Notes: generated from the letters alone by a model not told the origin. Shown: positions 44,673 to 54,191, counted from the stretch's first letter. The stretch is DNA of 64,000 nucleotides from a bacterium 1XD21-13 (GCA_009917555.1 QZDX01000020.1:1-64000), one strand, 5' to 3'. Translations and numbers: made by a program.

Positions 44673-46544
44673 ATGAATATCGAGAGTTTTATTGAAAAAA
44701 ATGCACCAAGGAATCGGATTGCACTTTTGGTAATTTTAGATTTACTGATTATTACAGTGTCAGGCTTTCTGGCACTGTATATTCGGTTTGATTTTCAATT
44801 TAGCAAGATGGAAATGGCATATGTAGATCGTGAATTGAAATATCTTCCGATCAATCTGATGATTACCCTCTTATTATTTGTTCTGTTTAAGCTTTACCGC
44901 AGCGTATGGCGATTTGCCAGTGCAAACGAATTCTTGAATGTGATTAGTGCATGCTCTGTAAGTACCTTGATTCAGATTGTAATTATGTCAGTTATGAAGA
45001 TGCGGATGCCTGTGTCCTATTATATGATGAAGTATGTAATACTGATCGTGGGTGTAGGGAGTTTGCGCTTTGCATATCGTATCTTAAGGATGCTCCAGGA
45101 AAAACGGATGGGGCTTCGGAAGGATTCCAGGAGAAATACAATGGTTGTGGGAGCAGGGGAAGCCGGCGCCATGATTATTAAGGAATTTCAGAACAGCCGC
45201 TATTTGGATCAGAAGGTTTGCTGTGTAATTGATGATAATGAAGCTAAGCAAGGTAAGTATCTGCGTGGGGTTAAGATTATGGGAGGGCGGGATGATATCC
45301 GCTATCTGGCCCATGAACTGCAGATCGACGAGATTATAGTAGCATTGCCTTCCGCCTCACAGTCTCAGGTAAAGGAGATTCTTCAGATTTGTCAGGAGAC
45401 AGGCTGTGAATTAAAGGTGCTTCCCGGATTATATCAGATGATCAATGGAGAGATCAGTGTTTCTAAGCTGCGTAAGGTAGAGATAGAGGATTTACTTGGA
45501 AGAGAGCCTATTAAGCTTCAGGTAGATTCTGTCATGGGATATGTGGCAGGCAAGGTTATCCTTGTGACAGGGGGAGGCGGTTCGATTGGAAGCGAGCTTT
45601 GCCGGCAGATAGCAGCCCATAAGCCTAAGAAGCTCATTATTGTGGATATTTATGAAAATAATGCTTATGATATTCAACAGGAGTTAAAGCGTAAATCACC
45701 AGAGCTGGATTTGGTGGTATTAATTGCGTCTGTGCGAAACACACATCGGATGAATTCGATCTTTGAGACTTATTGGCCTGATATTGTGTATCATGCTGCA
45801 GCCCATAAGCATGTACCGCTTATGGAGGACAGCCCCAATGAGGCAATCAAGAATAATGTTTTTGGCACTTATAAGACTGCAAAGGCAGCAGATAAGTACG
45901 GTGTGAAGCGTTTCGTCCTTATTTCTACAGACAAAGCGGTCAATCCAACGAATATTATGGGGGCTTCCAAGCGAATCTGTGAGATGATTATTCAGATGAT
46001 GAACAATCATTCTAAAACAGATTTTGTAGCTGTACGCTTTGGGAATGTGCTGGGCAGCAATGGGAGCGTGATTCCCTTATTTAAAAAGCAGATTGAACAG
46101 GGAGGGCCGGTGACGGTAACGCATCCGGAGATTATCCGATATTTTATGACGATTCCGGAGGCAGTATCCCTGGTTCTGCAGGCAGGAGCATTGGCAAAAG
46201 GGGGAGAGATCTTTGTCCTTGATATGGGTGAGCCTGTAAAAATTCTGGATTTAGCTAAAAATTTGATTCGTTTGTCTGGCTACAAGCCCTTTGAAGATAT
46301 TCCGATTGAATTCACGGGCCTTCGTCCCGGAGAGAAGCTGTATGAAGAGCTTCTTATGAGTGAAGAAGGACTGAGGGAAACAGAGAATGCATTGATTCAT
46401 ATTGGTAAGCCTATTGAATTTGATGAAAAGAGGTTCCAGAAGGAACTGGAAGAGCTGAGGGAGGCTGCAGACCAGGATTCTGTGGCAATTCGACAGAAAG
46501 TGCAGGAGATCGTACCAACTTACGTAATAAAAGAAGTAGAATAG
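44673..46544 (+). CDS. membrane-bound UDP-GlcNAc 4,6-dehydratase (PglF/WbpM/CapD-like)
   Basis: A 623-residue polysaccharide biosynthesis protein. Four N-terminal TM helices (about 16-135), a CoA-binding-like Rossmann domain (VVGAGEAGAM), then the catalytic SDR with GGGGSIGSE, HAAAHKHVPLME, STDKAVNPTN and MGASK. Met replaces the usual catalytic Tyr, as in WbpM/PglF. It makes UDP-4-keto-6-deoxy-GlcNAc, a precursor of bacillosamine, QuiNAc or FucNAc. ATG 44673 is preferred for the GAGGG 5 nt upstream; 44661 has none. It sits just before the loaP promoter. Confidence 0.92.
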   Translation: MNIESFIEKNAPRNRIALLVILDLLIITVSGFLALYIRFDFQFSKMEMAYVDRELKYLPINLMITLLLFVLFKLYRSVWRFASANEFLNVISACSVSTLIQIVIMSVMKMRMPVSYYMMKYVILIVGVGSLRFAYRILRMLQEKRMGLRKDSRRNTMVVGAGEAGAMIIKEFQNSRYLDQKVCCVIDDNEAKQGKYLRGVKIMGGRDDIRYLAHELQIDEIIVALPSASQSQVKEILQICQETGCELKVLPGLYQMINGEISVSKLRKVEIEDLLGREPIKLQVDSVMGYVAGKVILVTGGGGSIGSELCRQIAAHKPKKLIIVDIYENNAYDIQQELKRKSPELDLVVLIASVRNTHRMNSIFETYWPDIVYHAAAHKHVPLMEDSPNEAIKNNVFGTYKTAKAADKYGVKRFVLISTDKAVNPTNIMGASKRICEMIIQMMNNHSKTDFVAVRFGNVLGSNGSVIPLFKKQIEQGGPVTVTHPEIIRYFMTIPEAVSLVLQAGALAKGGEIFVLDMGEPVKILDLAKNLIRLSGYKPFEDIPIEFTGLRPGEKLYEELLMSEEGLRETENALIHIGKPIEFDEKRFQKELEELREAADQDSVAIRQKVQEIVPTYVIKEVE

Positions 46545-46565
46545 ATAGGGAATCTATTTTTGTGC

Positions 46566-46594
46566 TTGAAAAATATAACACATGCTGGTACAAT
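46566..46594 (+). promoter_or_regulatory. sigma-A promoter of the loaP glycan operon
   Basis: TTGAAA (46566-46571), 17-nt spacer, TACAAT (46589-46594). No other strong promoter was seen in the following operon. Confidence 0.7.
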
Positions 46595-46600
46595 AGCGAA

Positions 46601-46757
46601 GGTGGAAACAATTAATTCACTATAGAATATTTAAAAGCCGGAACTTTAAAATCGTCGCTTCGCCGCGTTTTAGGTAATGGCGGATATAGGATTGTATAAA
46701 ATCCGAACGCAAGTGCGGAACGGCGAAGCATACCCATTTTTAGAAAAGAGTAGGCAT
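46601..46757 (+). promoter_or_regulatory. structured leader upstream of loaP
   Basis: About 157 nt of predicted 5' UTR. A 9-bp outer stem GCTTCGCCG/CGGCGAAGC (46657-46665, 46721-46729) encloses at least two hairpins: GGATT/AATCC (46689-46693, 46700-46704) and CGCA/TGCG (46708-46711, 46714-46717). LoaP proteins are known to act through a leader hairpin; this is the obvious candidate site. Confidence 0.6.
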
Positions 46758-47264
46758 ATGTGGTATGTGATTCAGGTAACGACAGGAAAAGAAGAACAAA
46801 TTCTGAATATGATAAAAAAATATGGTGTGCAGGAATATTTAAAGGAATGCTTCATTCCAAAATATGAGCGCAGAAGAAAATACCTGGGACAGTGGCATCA
46901 GGAGGAGGCCGTCTTGTTCCCAGGCTATATTTTTATTATCAGTGATGAAGTAGAAGGCTTGTATCAGGCGTTGAAACAGGTTCCGCAGTTGACAAAGCTT
47001 CTTGGAGTCGGGGAAAAATGGACTCCTATGACAAAAGAGGATATTGCTATTATAGAAGCGCTGTCAGGGAAAGAACGAGTGGTGAAGCATTCGGAAGGGT
47101 ACATTGTTGGCAGCAAGGTGACCATTACCAATGGGCCGTTGATGGGTATGGAGGCCATGATCCGGAGGATTGACAGGCATAAGAGGATGGCCTGGATGGA
47201 GATCGAGATCTTTGGGAGGAAGACGGAGATACAGGCGGGGTTGGAGATTATTCGGAAAGAGTAG
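46758..47264 (+). CDS. loaP: LoaP-type NusG-like transcription antiterminator
   Basis: A 168-residue specialised NusG paralogue. The NGN domain begins MWYVIQVTTGKEEQI and contains FIPKYERRRKY and AVLFPGYIFI. A KOW-like C-terminal domain follows (IVGSKVTITNGPLMGMEAMIRRIDRHKR). LoaP family members promote read-through of long polysaccharide or antibiotic operons. It is the first gene of the glycan operon. Start 46758 is chosen for the canonical N-terminus; the upstream in-frame ATG at 46677 lies inside the leader stem. Confidence 0.9.
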   Translation: MWYVIQVTTGKEEQILNMIKKYGVQEYLKECFIPKYERRRKYLGQWHQEEAVLFPGYIFIISDEVEGLYQALKQVPQLTKLLGVGEKWTPMTKEDIAIIEALSGKERVVKHSEGYIVGSKVTITNGPLMGMEAMIRRIDRHKRMAWMEIEIFGRKTEIQAGLEIIRKE

Positions 47265-47268
47265 AGAG

Positions 47269-50136
47269 ATGTATCTGAAAATAAAAAGAGGATTTGACAT
47301 TATATTATCAATGTTGGGGGTGATTTTATTATCGCCTCTTTTTTGCGTCTTGATTATCTGGATTAAATGTGATTCCAGAGGACCAGTATTTTTTCGGCAG
47401 AAAAGAGTTGGAATACACAAAAAGTATTTTTATATTTTGAAATTCCGTACTATGCGGATAGATACCCCAAAAGATATTCCTACACATCTGTTAGTAGATC
47501 CAGAACAATATATTACGAAAGCGGGTAGGTTTTTGCGAAAAACTTCGCTGGATGAGCTGCCGCAGATTTTAAATATCCTGAAAGGGGATATGAGCATTAT
47601 TGGCCCACGACCAGCACTTTGGAATCAGTATGATTTGATTGAAGAACGAGATAAATATGGGGCGAACGATGTGATGCCTGGTCTTACTGGATGGGCGCAG
47701 ATTAATGGAAGAGATGAGCTGGAGATTCCAGTGAAGGCTAGACTGGATGGGGAGTATGTGAAAAAGTTACAGCAGGGCGGAATAACAGCTTTGTTTTTTG
47801 ATGTAAGATGTTTTTGGAGGACACTGACTACTGTGATTAAAAGTGATGGGGTTGTGGAAGGAGGTACAGGGTACATTCATCTGAAAGAAGAGTTGAATGT
47901 TGGATTTAAAGATTATGGATATCTAAAATATTTTAATATAGATTTGAGTGAAAACAACAAAAGGAAAGTACTGATAACAGGTGCAGGTTCTTATATTGGA
48001 GAATCTTTTGAGAAATGGGCAAAAGAATATTACTGTGCTAATTTTGCGATTGATACATTGGATATGCGAGATGAAAGCTGGCGAAGGAAAAATTTTTCCT
48101 GTTATGATACCGTATTTCATGTAGCTGGTATTGCTCATGCAGATGTAGGAAAGGCTTCGGAAGAGGAAAAACAGAAATATTATAAGGTAAATACGGAGCT
48201 GGCAATTGAAACGGCCCAAAAAGCGAAAGCAGAAGGTGTAGGGCAATTTGTATTTATGTCTTCAATGATAATTTATGGTGATTCTATGCCTCTTGGAAAA
48301 GAGATGGCAATAGATGAACATACCATTCCTGCACCAGCAAATTTTTATGGAGACAGTAAGTGGCAGGCGGATAAGGGAGTGCGTCTGTTAGCAGATGAGA
48401 GATTTCATGTGGCAGTTTTGCGTCCGCCGATGGTATATGGAAAAGGAAGCAAAGGAAATTATCGGATTTTAGCGAAACTAGCAAGGAAACTGCCAGTATT
48501 TCCAGATGTAAAAAACAAACGTTCCATACTTTATATAGATAATTTATGTGAATTTTTATGTAAGCTAATACTTTCAGGAGAAGGCGGGGTGTACTTTCCG
48601 CAGAACAGAGAATATAGCACTACATCAGAACTAGTATCATTAATTGGAAAAACTTCTAGAAAAAATGTAAAGCTTAATAAGGCATTTACGCCAGCTGTGA
48701 CAGTTGCAAAACATATTCCAGGAAAAGTGGGAAGATTGGCTCAAAAAGCATTTGGTTCGAGTTGGTATGATCAGAAAATTTCTTGTTATAATGGATTGGA
48801 TTATCATAAATACAATCTTAAACAGTCTATTGAAAGAACAGAAAGAAATTTGGGTAACAATACAGCTGTTAATATGAACACAAATACTAAGCTTAATTTA
48901 AATCCAGCAAAAAAGCCACATATTTTAGTGATTTCTCAATACTTTTATCCAGAAACTTTCAGAATCAATGATATGGCATCTGAATGGGTAAAACGAGGTT
49001 ATAGGGTCACAGTTTTAACAGGGATTCCAAACTACCCTATGGGGAGATTTTTTGAGGGTTATAGTTACTCTAAACGACGGTATGAAACTTGGAAAGGTGT
49101 GAAGATTATTCGAATTCCGGTGATACCACGTGGTAGCAGTAACATTGGGATGGTAATGAATTATTGTAGCTTTGTGATTTCTGGGTGGTGTTGGAAGATG
49201 GTAAATAGGCTTAATGCTGATTTGGTTTTCACATTTGAAGTTTCTCCAATGACACAAGCTATGATTGGATGTTGGTGTGCAAAAAAGTTCCATGTACCTC
49301 ATTATTTGTATGTTACCGATCTCTGGCCTGAGAATGTCGAGTCTGTAACAGGAATTCATAGTAAAATTGTAATTACTCCGATTCAATGGATGGTAGATTA
49401 TATTTATCGCCATACTGATAGAATTTTAACTTCTTCCCAAAGCTTTGTTAAAAAAATAGAAAAACGTGGAGTTTCATCAGATAAAATTGAGTTTTGGCCC
49501 CAATATGCGGAAGATTTTTTTATACCAATAGAAAAATCGGGTAATCTTTTGCCACAGGATGGAGTGCTAAATCTAGTCTTTGCAGGAAGCGTTGGCTTTG
49601 CACAGGGACTTGATATTTTAGTAAAAGCAGCATTGGTATTTAAGAAAGAAGAGCTGGTTATTCGGTTTAATATTATTGGAGATGGGCGATATTTGGAAGA
49701 ACTGAAGAAAAAAATTAGCGTTGCACAGGTAGAGTGTTACTTTAATTTTATTCCACGAAAGCCAGTTGAAGAGATACCACAATATTTAGCACATGCAGAT
49801 GCATTACTTCTTACATTGTCAAAAAGTAATGTATTTGCGATTACTCTCCCGGCAAAAACACAATCTTATTTTGCTTGTGGAAAACCGATAATAGTATCAG
49901 CTGATGGTGAGATACAGGATGTAATAAATGATGCGCAGGCAGGAATTTGTAGTAATGCTGAAGACGTGACCGGATTAGTGAAAAGTATAAAAAGGTTCAT
50001 GGAGATGAAAGAGGAAGAACGGGAGCAAATGGGAATAAATGCACTGAAATATTCTCATTCTCATTTTGATAAAGAAAGACTTATGGGTAGATTAGACAAA
50101 ATATTTGGATTAAAGATGGACAGAAAGGTTGTATGA
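47269..50136 (+). CDS. three-domain fusion: phosphoglycosyl transferase + SDR reductase + GT4
   Basis: A 955-residue fusion. Residues 1-205 are a monotopic polyprenol-phosphate phosphoglycosyl transferase: KRGFDIILS membrane hairpin, FRTMR, SLDELPQI with catalytic Asp95-Glu96, and GPRPA. Residues about 230-530 form an SDR with GAGSYIG cofactor loop, MSSM, and YGDSK (YxxxK), likely a 4-keto reductase. Residues about 545-955 form a WbuB-like GT4: HILVISQYFYPETFRINDMA, then GTPNYP-like GIPNYPMGRFFEGYSY, and DLWPEN. It would reduce a UDP-4-keto-6-deoxy-amino sugar, load it on undecaprenyl phosphate and add the second sugar. It starts 4 nt after loaP; the longer frame from 47170 overlaps loaP. Confidence 0.88.
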   Translation: MYLKIKRGFDIILSMLGVILLSPLFCVLIIWIKCDSRGPVFFRQKRVGIHKKYFYILKFRTMRIDTPKDIPTHLLVDPEQYITKAGRFLRKTSLDELPQILNILKGDMSIIGPRPALWNQYDLIEERDKYGANDVMPGLTGWAQINGRDELEIPVKARLDGEYVKKLQQGGITALFFDVRCFWRTLTTVIKSDGVVEGGTGYIHLKEELNVGFKDYGYLKYFNIDLSENNKRKVLITGAGSYIGESFEKWAKEYYCANFAIDTLDMRDESWRRKNFSCYDTVFHVAGIAHADVGKASEEEKQKYYKVNTELAIETAQKAKAEGVGQFVFMSSMIIYGDSMPLGKEMAIDEHTIPAPANFYGDSKWQADKGVRLLADERFHVAVLRPPMVYGKGSKGNYRILAKLARKLPVFPDVKNKRSILYIDNLCEFLCKLILSGEGGVYFPQNREYSTTSELVSLIGKTSRKNVKLNKAFTPAVTVAKHIPGKVGRLAQKAFGSSWYDQKISCYNGLDYHKYNLKQSIERTERNLGNNTAVNMNTNTKLNLNPAKKPHILVISQYFYPETFRINDMASEWVKRGYRVTVLTGIPNYPMGRFFEGYSYSKRRYETWKGVKIIRIPVIPRGSSNIGMVMNYCSFVISGWCWKMVNRLNADLVFTFEVSPMTQAMIGCWCAKKFHVPHYLYVTDLWPENVESVTGIHSKIVITPIQWMVDYIYRHTDRILTSSQSFVKKIEKRGVSSDKIEFWPQYAEDFFIPIEKSGNLLPQDGVLNLVFAGSVGFAQGLDILVKAALVFKKEELVIRFNIIGDGRYLEELKKKISVAQVECYFNFIPRKPVEEIPQYLAHADALLLTLSKSNVFAITLPAKTQSYFACGKPIIVSADGEIQDVINDAQAGICSNAEDVTGLVKSIKRFMEMKEEEREQMGINALKYSHSHFDKERLMGRLDKIFGLKMDRKVV

Positions 50137-50137
50137 C

Positions 50138-51181
50138 ATGTTGGAATTTGATGGGGCAACATTGCTGATTACTGGAGGAACAGGAAGCTTCGGACATACG
50201 GTTCTGAAGCATTTTTTGACTACCAATATAGGGCAGATTCGGATATTCAGCCGGGATGAAAAGAAGCAGGACGACATGCGGCATGAGCTTCAGCGAGATT
50301 ATCCTGACTATTACGGAAAAGTAAAGTTTTATATTGGTGATGTCAGAAATTCGCAGACCCTTGCAGATGCTATGGTTGGTGTAGACTATATTTTTCATGC
50401 TGCGGCTTTGAAACAGGTACCTTCATGTGAGTTTTTTCCTATGGAAGCAGTTAGAACAAATGTAGAAGGTACAAACAATATGCTTCATGCTGCTATTGAG
50501 TGTGGAGTGAAAAAGGTGGTGTGCCTATCAACCGACAAGGCTGCCTATCCTATTAATGCAATGGGAACAAGTAAGGCAATGATGGAACATATTGTAAGGG
50601 CGAATGCTAGAGTAGCAGCAGAACGCAATGGTACGGTAATCTGTTGTACAAGATATGGAAATGTTATGTGTAGTCGAGGTTCTGTCATTCCATTATTTAT
50701 AGATCAGATTAAAGCTGGAAATCCAATTACGATAACAAATCCAGCAATGACAAGATTTCTGATGAATCTTGACGAAGCAGTGGATCTCGTACAGTTTGCC
50801 TTTGAACATGCTAACCCAGGGGATCTTTTTATTCAGAAAGCCGATGCCAGTACAATAGAGGTGCTTGCACAAGCGGTTCAGAGGTTGTTTGGCGATACTG
50901 GTACGAAAGTAATTGGTACAAGACATGGAGAAAAACTGTATGAAACACTTATGACAGTTGAGGAAACACAACGAGCTGAAGACATGGGACATTATTTTCG
51001 CGTGTCTGCTGATAATCGTGATTTGAATTATGATAAATATTTTATAGATGGTCAGGTGCATCTGGAGGAAGGCGAAGCGTATACCAGCCATAATACCAAA
51101 CGTCTTGATGTAGATGGAACAATTGAGAAGCTGCTGAGTACTGATTTTGTAAAAGGGGAATTAGCAGCTAAGGAGGCATAA
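50138..51181 (+). CDS. UDP-GlcNAc 4,6-dehydratase/5-epimerase (FnlA/WbjB/CapE-like)
   Basis: A 347-residue soluble SDR. It has TGGTGSFG, RDEKKQDDMRHELQ, HAAALKQVPSCEFFPMEA, STDKAAYPINAMGTSKAMME (Met in place of Tyr) and RYGNVMCSRGSVIPLF, all hallmarks of FnlA/CapE. These enzymes start UDP-L-FucNAc and UDP-L-PneNAc synthesis. ATG 50138 is chosen: AAAGG (50124-50128) precedes it and the upstream stop is adjacent; TTG 50129 would overlap the fusion gene. Confidence 0.92.
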   Translation: MLEFDGATLLITGGTGSFGHTVLKHFLTTNIGQIRIFSRDEKKQDDMRHELQRDYPDYYGKVKFYIGDVRNSQTLADAMVGVDYIFHAAALKQVPSCEFFPMEAVRTNVEGTNNMLHAAIECGVKKVVCLSTDKAAYPINAMGTSKAMMEHIVRANARVAAERNGTVICCTRYGNVMCSRGSVIPLFIDQIKAGNPITITNPAMTRFLMNLDEAVDLVQFAFEHANPGDLFIQKADASTIEVLAQAVQRLFGDTGTKVIGTRHGEKLYETLMTVEETQRAEDMGHYFRVSADNRDLNYDKYFIDGQVHLEEGEAYTSHNTKRLDVDGTIEKLLSTDFVKGELAAKEA

Positions 51182-51185
51182 AATT

Positions 51186-52043
51186 GTGAAGTTTTTAATT
51201 CTTGGCTGTAATGGTATGGCTGGTCATATGATAAGTGTATATTTGTTTGAACAGGGATATGAGGTTGAAGGATTTGCGAGAGAAAAGTCTAGGTTTGTGA
51301 AGACGATAATTGGAGATGCCAGAGATACCACATTTCTTAAGGATACGATTGAACGAGGCGAGTATCGGGCTGTGGTAAATTGCATTGGGTTACTTAGCAA
51401 GTTTGCTGAGAATGACCATGAGGCTGCTGTGTACCTTAATTCTTACCTTCCGCAATATTTAGCCAAAATTACTGATAAAACGGATGCAATAGTGATCCAT
51501 ATCAGCACTGATTGTGTTTTTAGCGGCAGCAGGGGTGGATATACGGAGAATGATTTTCCGGATGGAGAACTTTTTTATGACAGATCAAAGGCACTAGGAG
51601 AGTTAAATAATAAGAAGGATGTGTCTTTTAGAACATCAATCATTGGTCCAGATCTTAAATCAGAAGGAATTGGATTACTTAATTGGTTCTTGCAACAAAA
51701 AGGTAAGGTCAGAGGCTATAAAAATGCAATTTGGACAGGACAAACAACGCTTCAGCTTGCTAAGACAATAGAAAATGCTGCAATTCAGAGAGTTCATGGT
51801 TTATATAACATGGTACCAGAAACAACTATAAGTAAGTATGAAATGTTAGTATTATTCAATCAATATCTTCGTAAGGACTCAATTGAGATTATTCCAGAAG
51901 AGAACTTCAAAATTGATAAGAGCCTGAAGCGTATGAATTATGAGTTGTTTAGCTATAAGATACCAGACTACGAAGAACAGATAAAAGAGTTAGGGAAATG
52001 GATGCAGGAACATAAAAATTTTTATCCACATTATGATTTGTGA
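51186..52043 (+). CDS. RmlD-like reductase (FnlB/WbjC-like)
   Basis: A 285-residue SDR starting at GTG 51186 after AAGGAGG. It has LGCNGMAGHM (cofactor loop), VNCIGLLSK, ISTDCVFSG and YDRSKALGE (YxxxK). The order after the FnlA-like gene indicates the second step, reduction of the 4-keto sugar, giving UDP-L-PneNAc. The C2 epimerase (FnlC) that would make L-FucNAc is not in the window. Confidence 0.87.
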   Translation: MKFLILGCNGMAGHMISVYLFEQGYEVEGFAREKSRFVKTIIGDARDTTFLKDTIERGEYRAVVNCIGLLSKFAENDHEAAVYLNSYLPQYLAKITDKTDAIVIHISTDCVFSGSRGGYTENDFPDGELFYDRSKALGELNNKKDVSFRTSIIGPDLKSEGIGLLNWFLQQKGKVRGYKNAIWTGQTTLQLAKTIENAAIQRVHGLYNMVPETTISKYEMLVLFNQYLRKDSIEIIPEENFKIDKSLKRMNYELFSYKIPDYEEQIKELGKWMQEHKNFYPHYDL

Positions 52044-52084
52044 TTAAATTAGTGGAAGATAATGGTGGAAACAGAGGTTAATGC

Positions 52085-53224
52085 ATGATTACAATATTAG
52101 TTTATGCAGTGGCTAATCGGAGTAGTGGAGGTCTTAGTGTACTATCTGATTATTATGAAGAAATATTAAATAGTAAAGACCGATTTAAGTCTGTAAGATG
52201 GATAATTTTAACAGGTGCGGAAGGATTTAAATCATCTCAAAACGTAAAAGTCATAGAGGTAAAACATGGTGGTGGAAATCTGATAAAAAGATATATTAAA
52301 GTGAAACGCCTGGTAGACAGTATTATAAAGAAATATCATGTAAACATGATATTGTCTTTACAGAATACCAGATTATACGGATTTAACATACCATATATTA
52401 TTTCACTTCACAACGTCCTTCCCTTGTATCGATGTGATTCAGAGGTATTAGATTCTATAAAATTGAGAGTTAAACAAAGAGTTTTAAATCGGTTAATCAT
52501 AAGTTCATTAAAGAGGGCATGGGCCGTACTGGTGCCGAGTGGTTGGATAAAGGAGGCTTATGCAGAAAAATGTGGGGTACCAAGAGAAAAATTTATTGAA
52601 TGTAAATTAAGTAAAAAAGTATATGGATTAAAAATAATTAAAGATGATACAAGTACATCTAACTTAAAAGAAGAAGCTATTACAGGGTTTATATATCCAG
52701 CAACGGCGTTTCCATACAAAAATCATAAAGTTATACTTGATGCCTGTGAAATATTAAAGAAGGAGGGGATTAAGAACTTTAATATTGTGATGACGATAGA
52801 TGTTAAACAGGGAAAAACATCAAGAGCAATTTATAAAAAGGTCAAAGAAAAAAAGTTTCCAGTAATATTTTATAAATATGAGAACAGAGATGATTTATTT
52901 AGAGCATATACTAATAAAGTATTGATTTTTCCTTCGAAAATAGAAACAGATGCACTTCCACTGTTGGAAAGCAGTGGAATGGGTGGATATTCAATTGTTG
53001 CGGATCTTCCTTATGCTCATGCTGCTTTAGACAATTATGAAGGAACAGAATTCTTTGATCCGGATAATCCGAAGGATTTAGCAACAAGGATGAGAAAAGT
53101 AATTTGTAACGGGATTCCGGCATATAAGAAAGATAACAGCGGCGATAAGGATAGTAATGAGCTATCAAGATTGGAACAGATTGTAAGGATGGCTGAAGCA
53201 AGTAAGCGAGTGCGGATGCATTAA
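52085..53224 (+). CDS. glycosyltransferase, GT4-like
   Basis: A 379-residue GT-B fold protein. An N-terminal SSGGLSVLSDYYEEIL, a LHNVLPLYRCD region, LVPSGWIKEAYAEKCGVP, then the donor-site region FIYPATAFPYKNHKVILDACEIL and FPSKIETDALPLLESSGMG. It is a cytosolic transferase that probably adds one sugar of the lipid-linked oligosaccharide. Donor and linkage are unknown. Strongly AT-rich, like its neighbours. Confidence 0.82.
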   Translation: MITILVYAVANRSSGGLSVLSDYYEEILNSKDRFKSVRWIILTGAEGFKSSQNVKVIEVKHGGGNLIKRYIKVKRLVDSIIKKYHVNMILSLQNTRLYGFNIPYIISLHNVLPLYRCDSEVLDSIKLRVKQRVLNRLIISSLKRAWAVLVPSGWIKEAYAEKCGVPREKFIECKLSKKVYGLKIIKDDTSTSNLKEEAITGFIYPATAFPYKNHKVILDACEILKKEGIKNFNIVMTIDVKQGKTSRAIYKKVKEKKFPVIFYKYENRDDLFRAYTNKVLIFPSKIETDALPLLESSGMGGYSIVADLPYAHAALDNYEGTEFFDPDNPKDLATRMRKVICNGIPAYKKDNSGDKDSNELSRLEQIVRMAEASKRVRMH

Positions 53225-53283
53225 AAGAAATTTTATTGACGCGAGTTCTATTAGATCTATCATGAATAGAATGGGGATTAGTT

Positions 53284-54165
53284 ATGGAAGGCGATATAAC
53301 CATATCTGTTGTTATACCAGTATACAATGGAGAAAAATTTATTGAGAGGACACTTGACAGCATGTTTTCGCAGAGTGTACTGCCTGATGAACTTATTATA
53401 GTAGATGATGGTTCGACAGACGGGACAGTGGAAAAAATAGAAAAATATTTTAATACTCATGTAGAATGTATTAAAAATAAAAAGCTGCTTAAACAAAAAA
53501 ATGAAGGAGCTGGCGCGGCAAGGAATAAAGGCATAGTTAATTCGCATGGAAATTGGATATCGTTTATGGATAGTGATGATATATGGGATAGAGATAAGAT
53601 TAAATATACTTATCAGGCGATTATGGAACATCCTGAGGCCGTAATAATTTCGCATGATATGTATATTGTGACAAATGGAAACTATGAAAAAAAGCAATAT
53701 GCTGCATTACATCAAAAATATAGTAATAATAGTACATTATTTGTACAATTGTATCATGGAGGATTTTTACCCACGCCATGCGTAACGATTAAAAAAAATT
53801 TATTAGAGAAAGTGGGAATGTTTGACCCTTCATTACGTTCCTGTCAGGATTATGATTTGTGGCTGAAATGTAGCCTTGAAATGGACAAGCATGAAAATCT
53901 ATATATTATGGATAGAGCATTGTATACATACATAGTAAGAAAAGGAAGTATCTCTTATGATTTCAAGAAAAGATATAAATATGGGATGACTGTATTAAGA
54001 AGATATCGAAAGTATTTGTCAGACTATATGGAAAATGATGAAGCATGCCGTTACGCAAGAAAATGTATGAATATTTTTGTTTTGGGTGAGGTATATAGCG
54101 CATTAAAAAAGAGAAAGTTGTTTTCTGCATGTAGATTGCTTGTACAGTACATGAAGGATTTATAA
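53284..54165 (+). CDS. glycosyltransferase family 2
   Basis: A 293-residue GT-A protein. SVVIPVYNGEKFIERTLDSM and IIVDDGSTDGT form the nucleotide-binding part, MDSDDIWD supplies the DxD metal site, and SCQDYDLWLKC is the typical acceptor/catalytic region. It probably adds a sugar in glycan assembly. Inverting chemistry is expected for GT2. Confidence 0.9.
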   Translation: MEGDITISVVIPVYNGEKFIERTLDSMFSQSVLPDELIIVDDGSTDGTVEKIEKYFNTHVECIKNKKLLKQKNEGAGAARNKGIVNSHGNWISFMDSDDIWDRDKIKYTYQAIMEHPEAVIISHDMYIVTNGNYEKKQYAALHQKYSNNSTLFVQLYHGGFLPTPCVTIKKNLLEKVGMFDPSLRSCQDYDLWLKCSLEMDKHENLYIMDRALYTYIVRKGSISYDFKKRYKYGMTVLRRYRKYLSDYMENDEACRYARKCMNIFVLGEVYSALKKRKLFSACRLLVQYMKDL

Positions 54166-54191
54166 GAAAATAAATATCAGGGATGGAACAT

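Noticed and set aside
46677-46757. Longer N-terminus for LoaP from ATG 46677
   Set aside because: It lies inside the leader stem, has no Shine-Dalgarno site and adds 27 residues absent from NusG-like proteins; 46758 gives the canonical MWYVIQ start.
47170-47268. Longer N-terminus for the three-domain fusion
   Set aside because: It overlaps loaP in another frame and yields an Arg/Gly-rich segment unlike phosphoglycosyl transferases, which begin near the KRGFDI helix.
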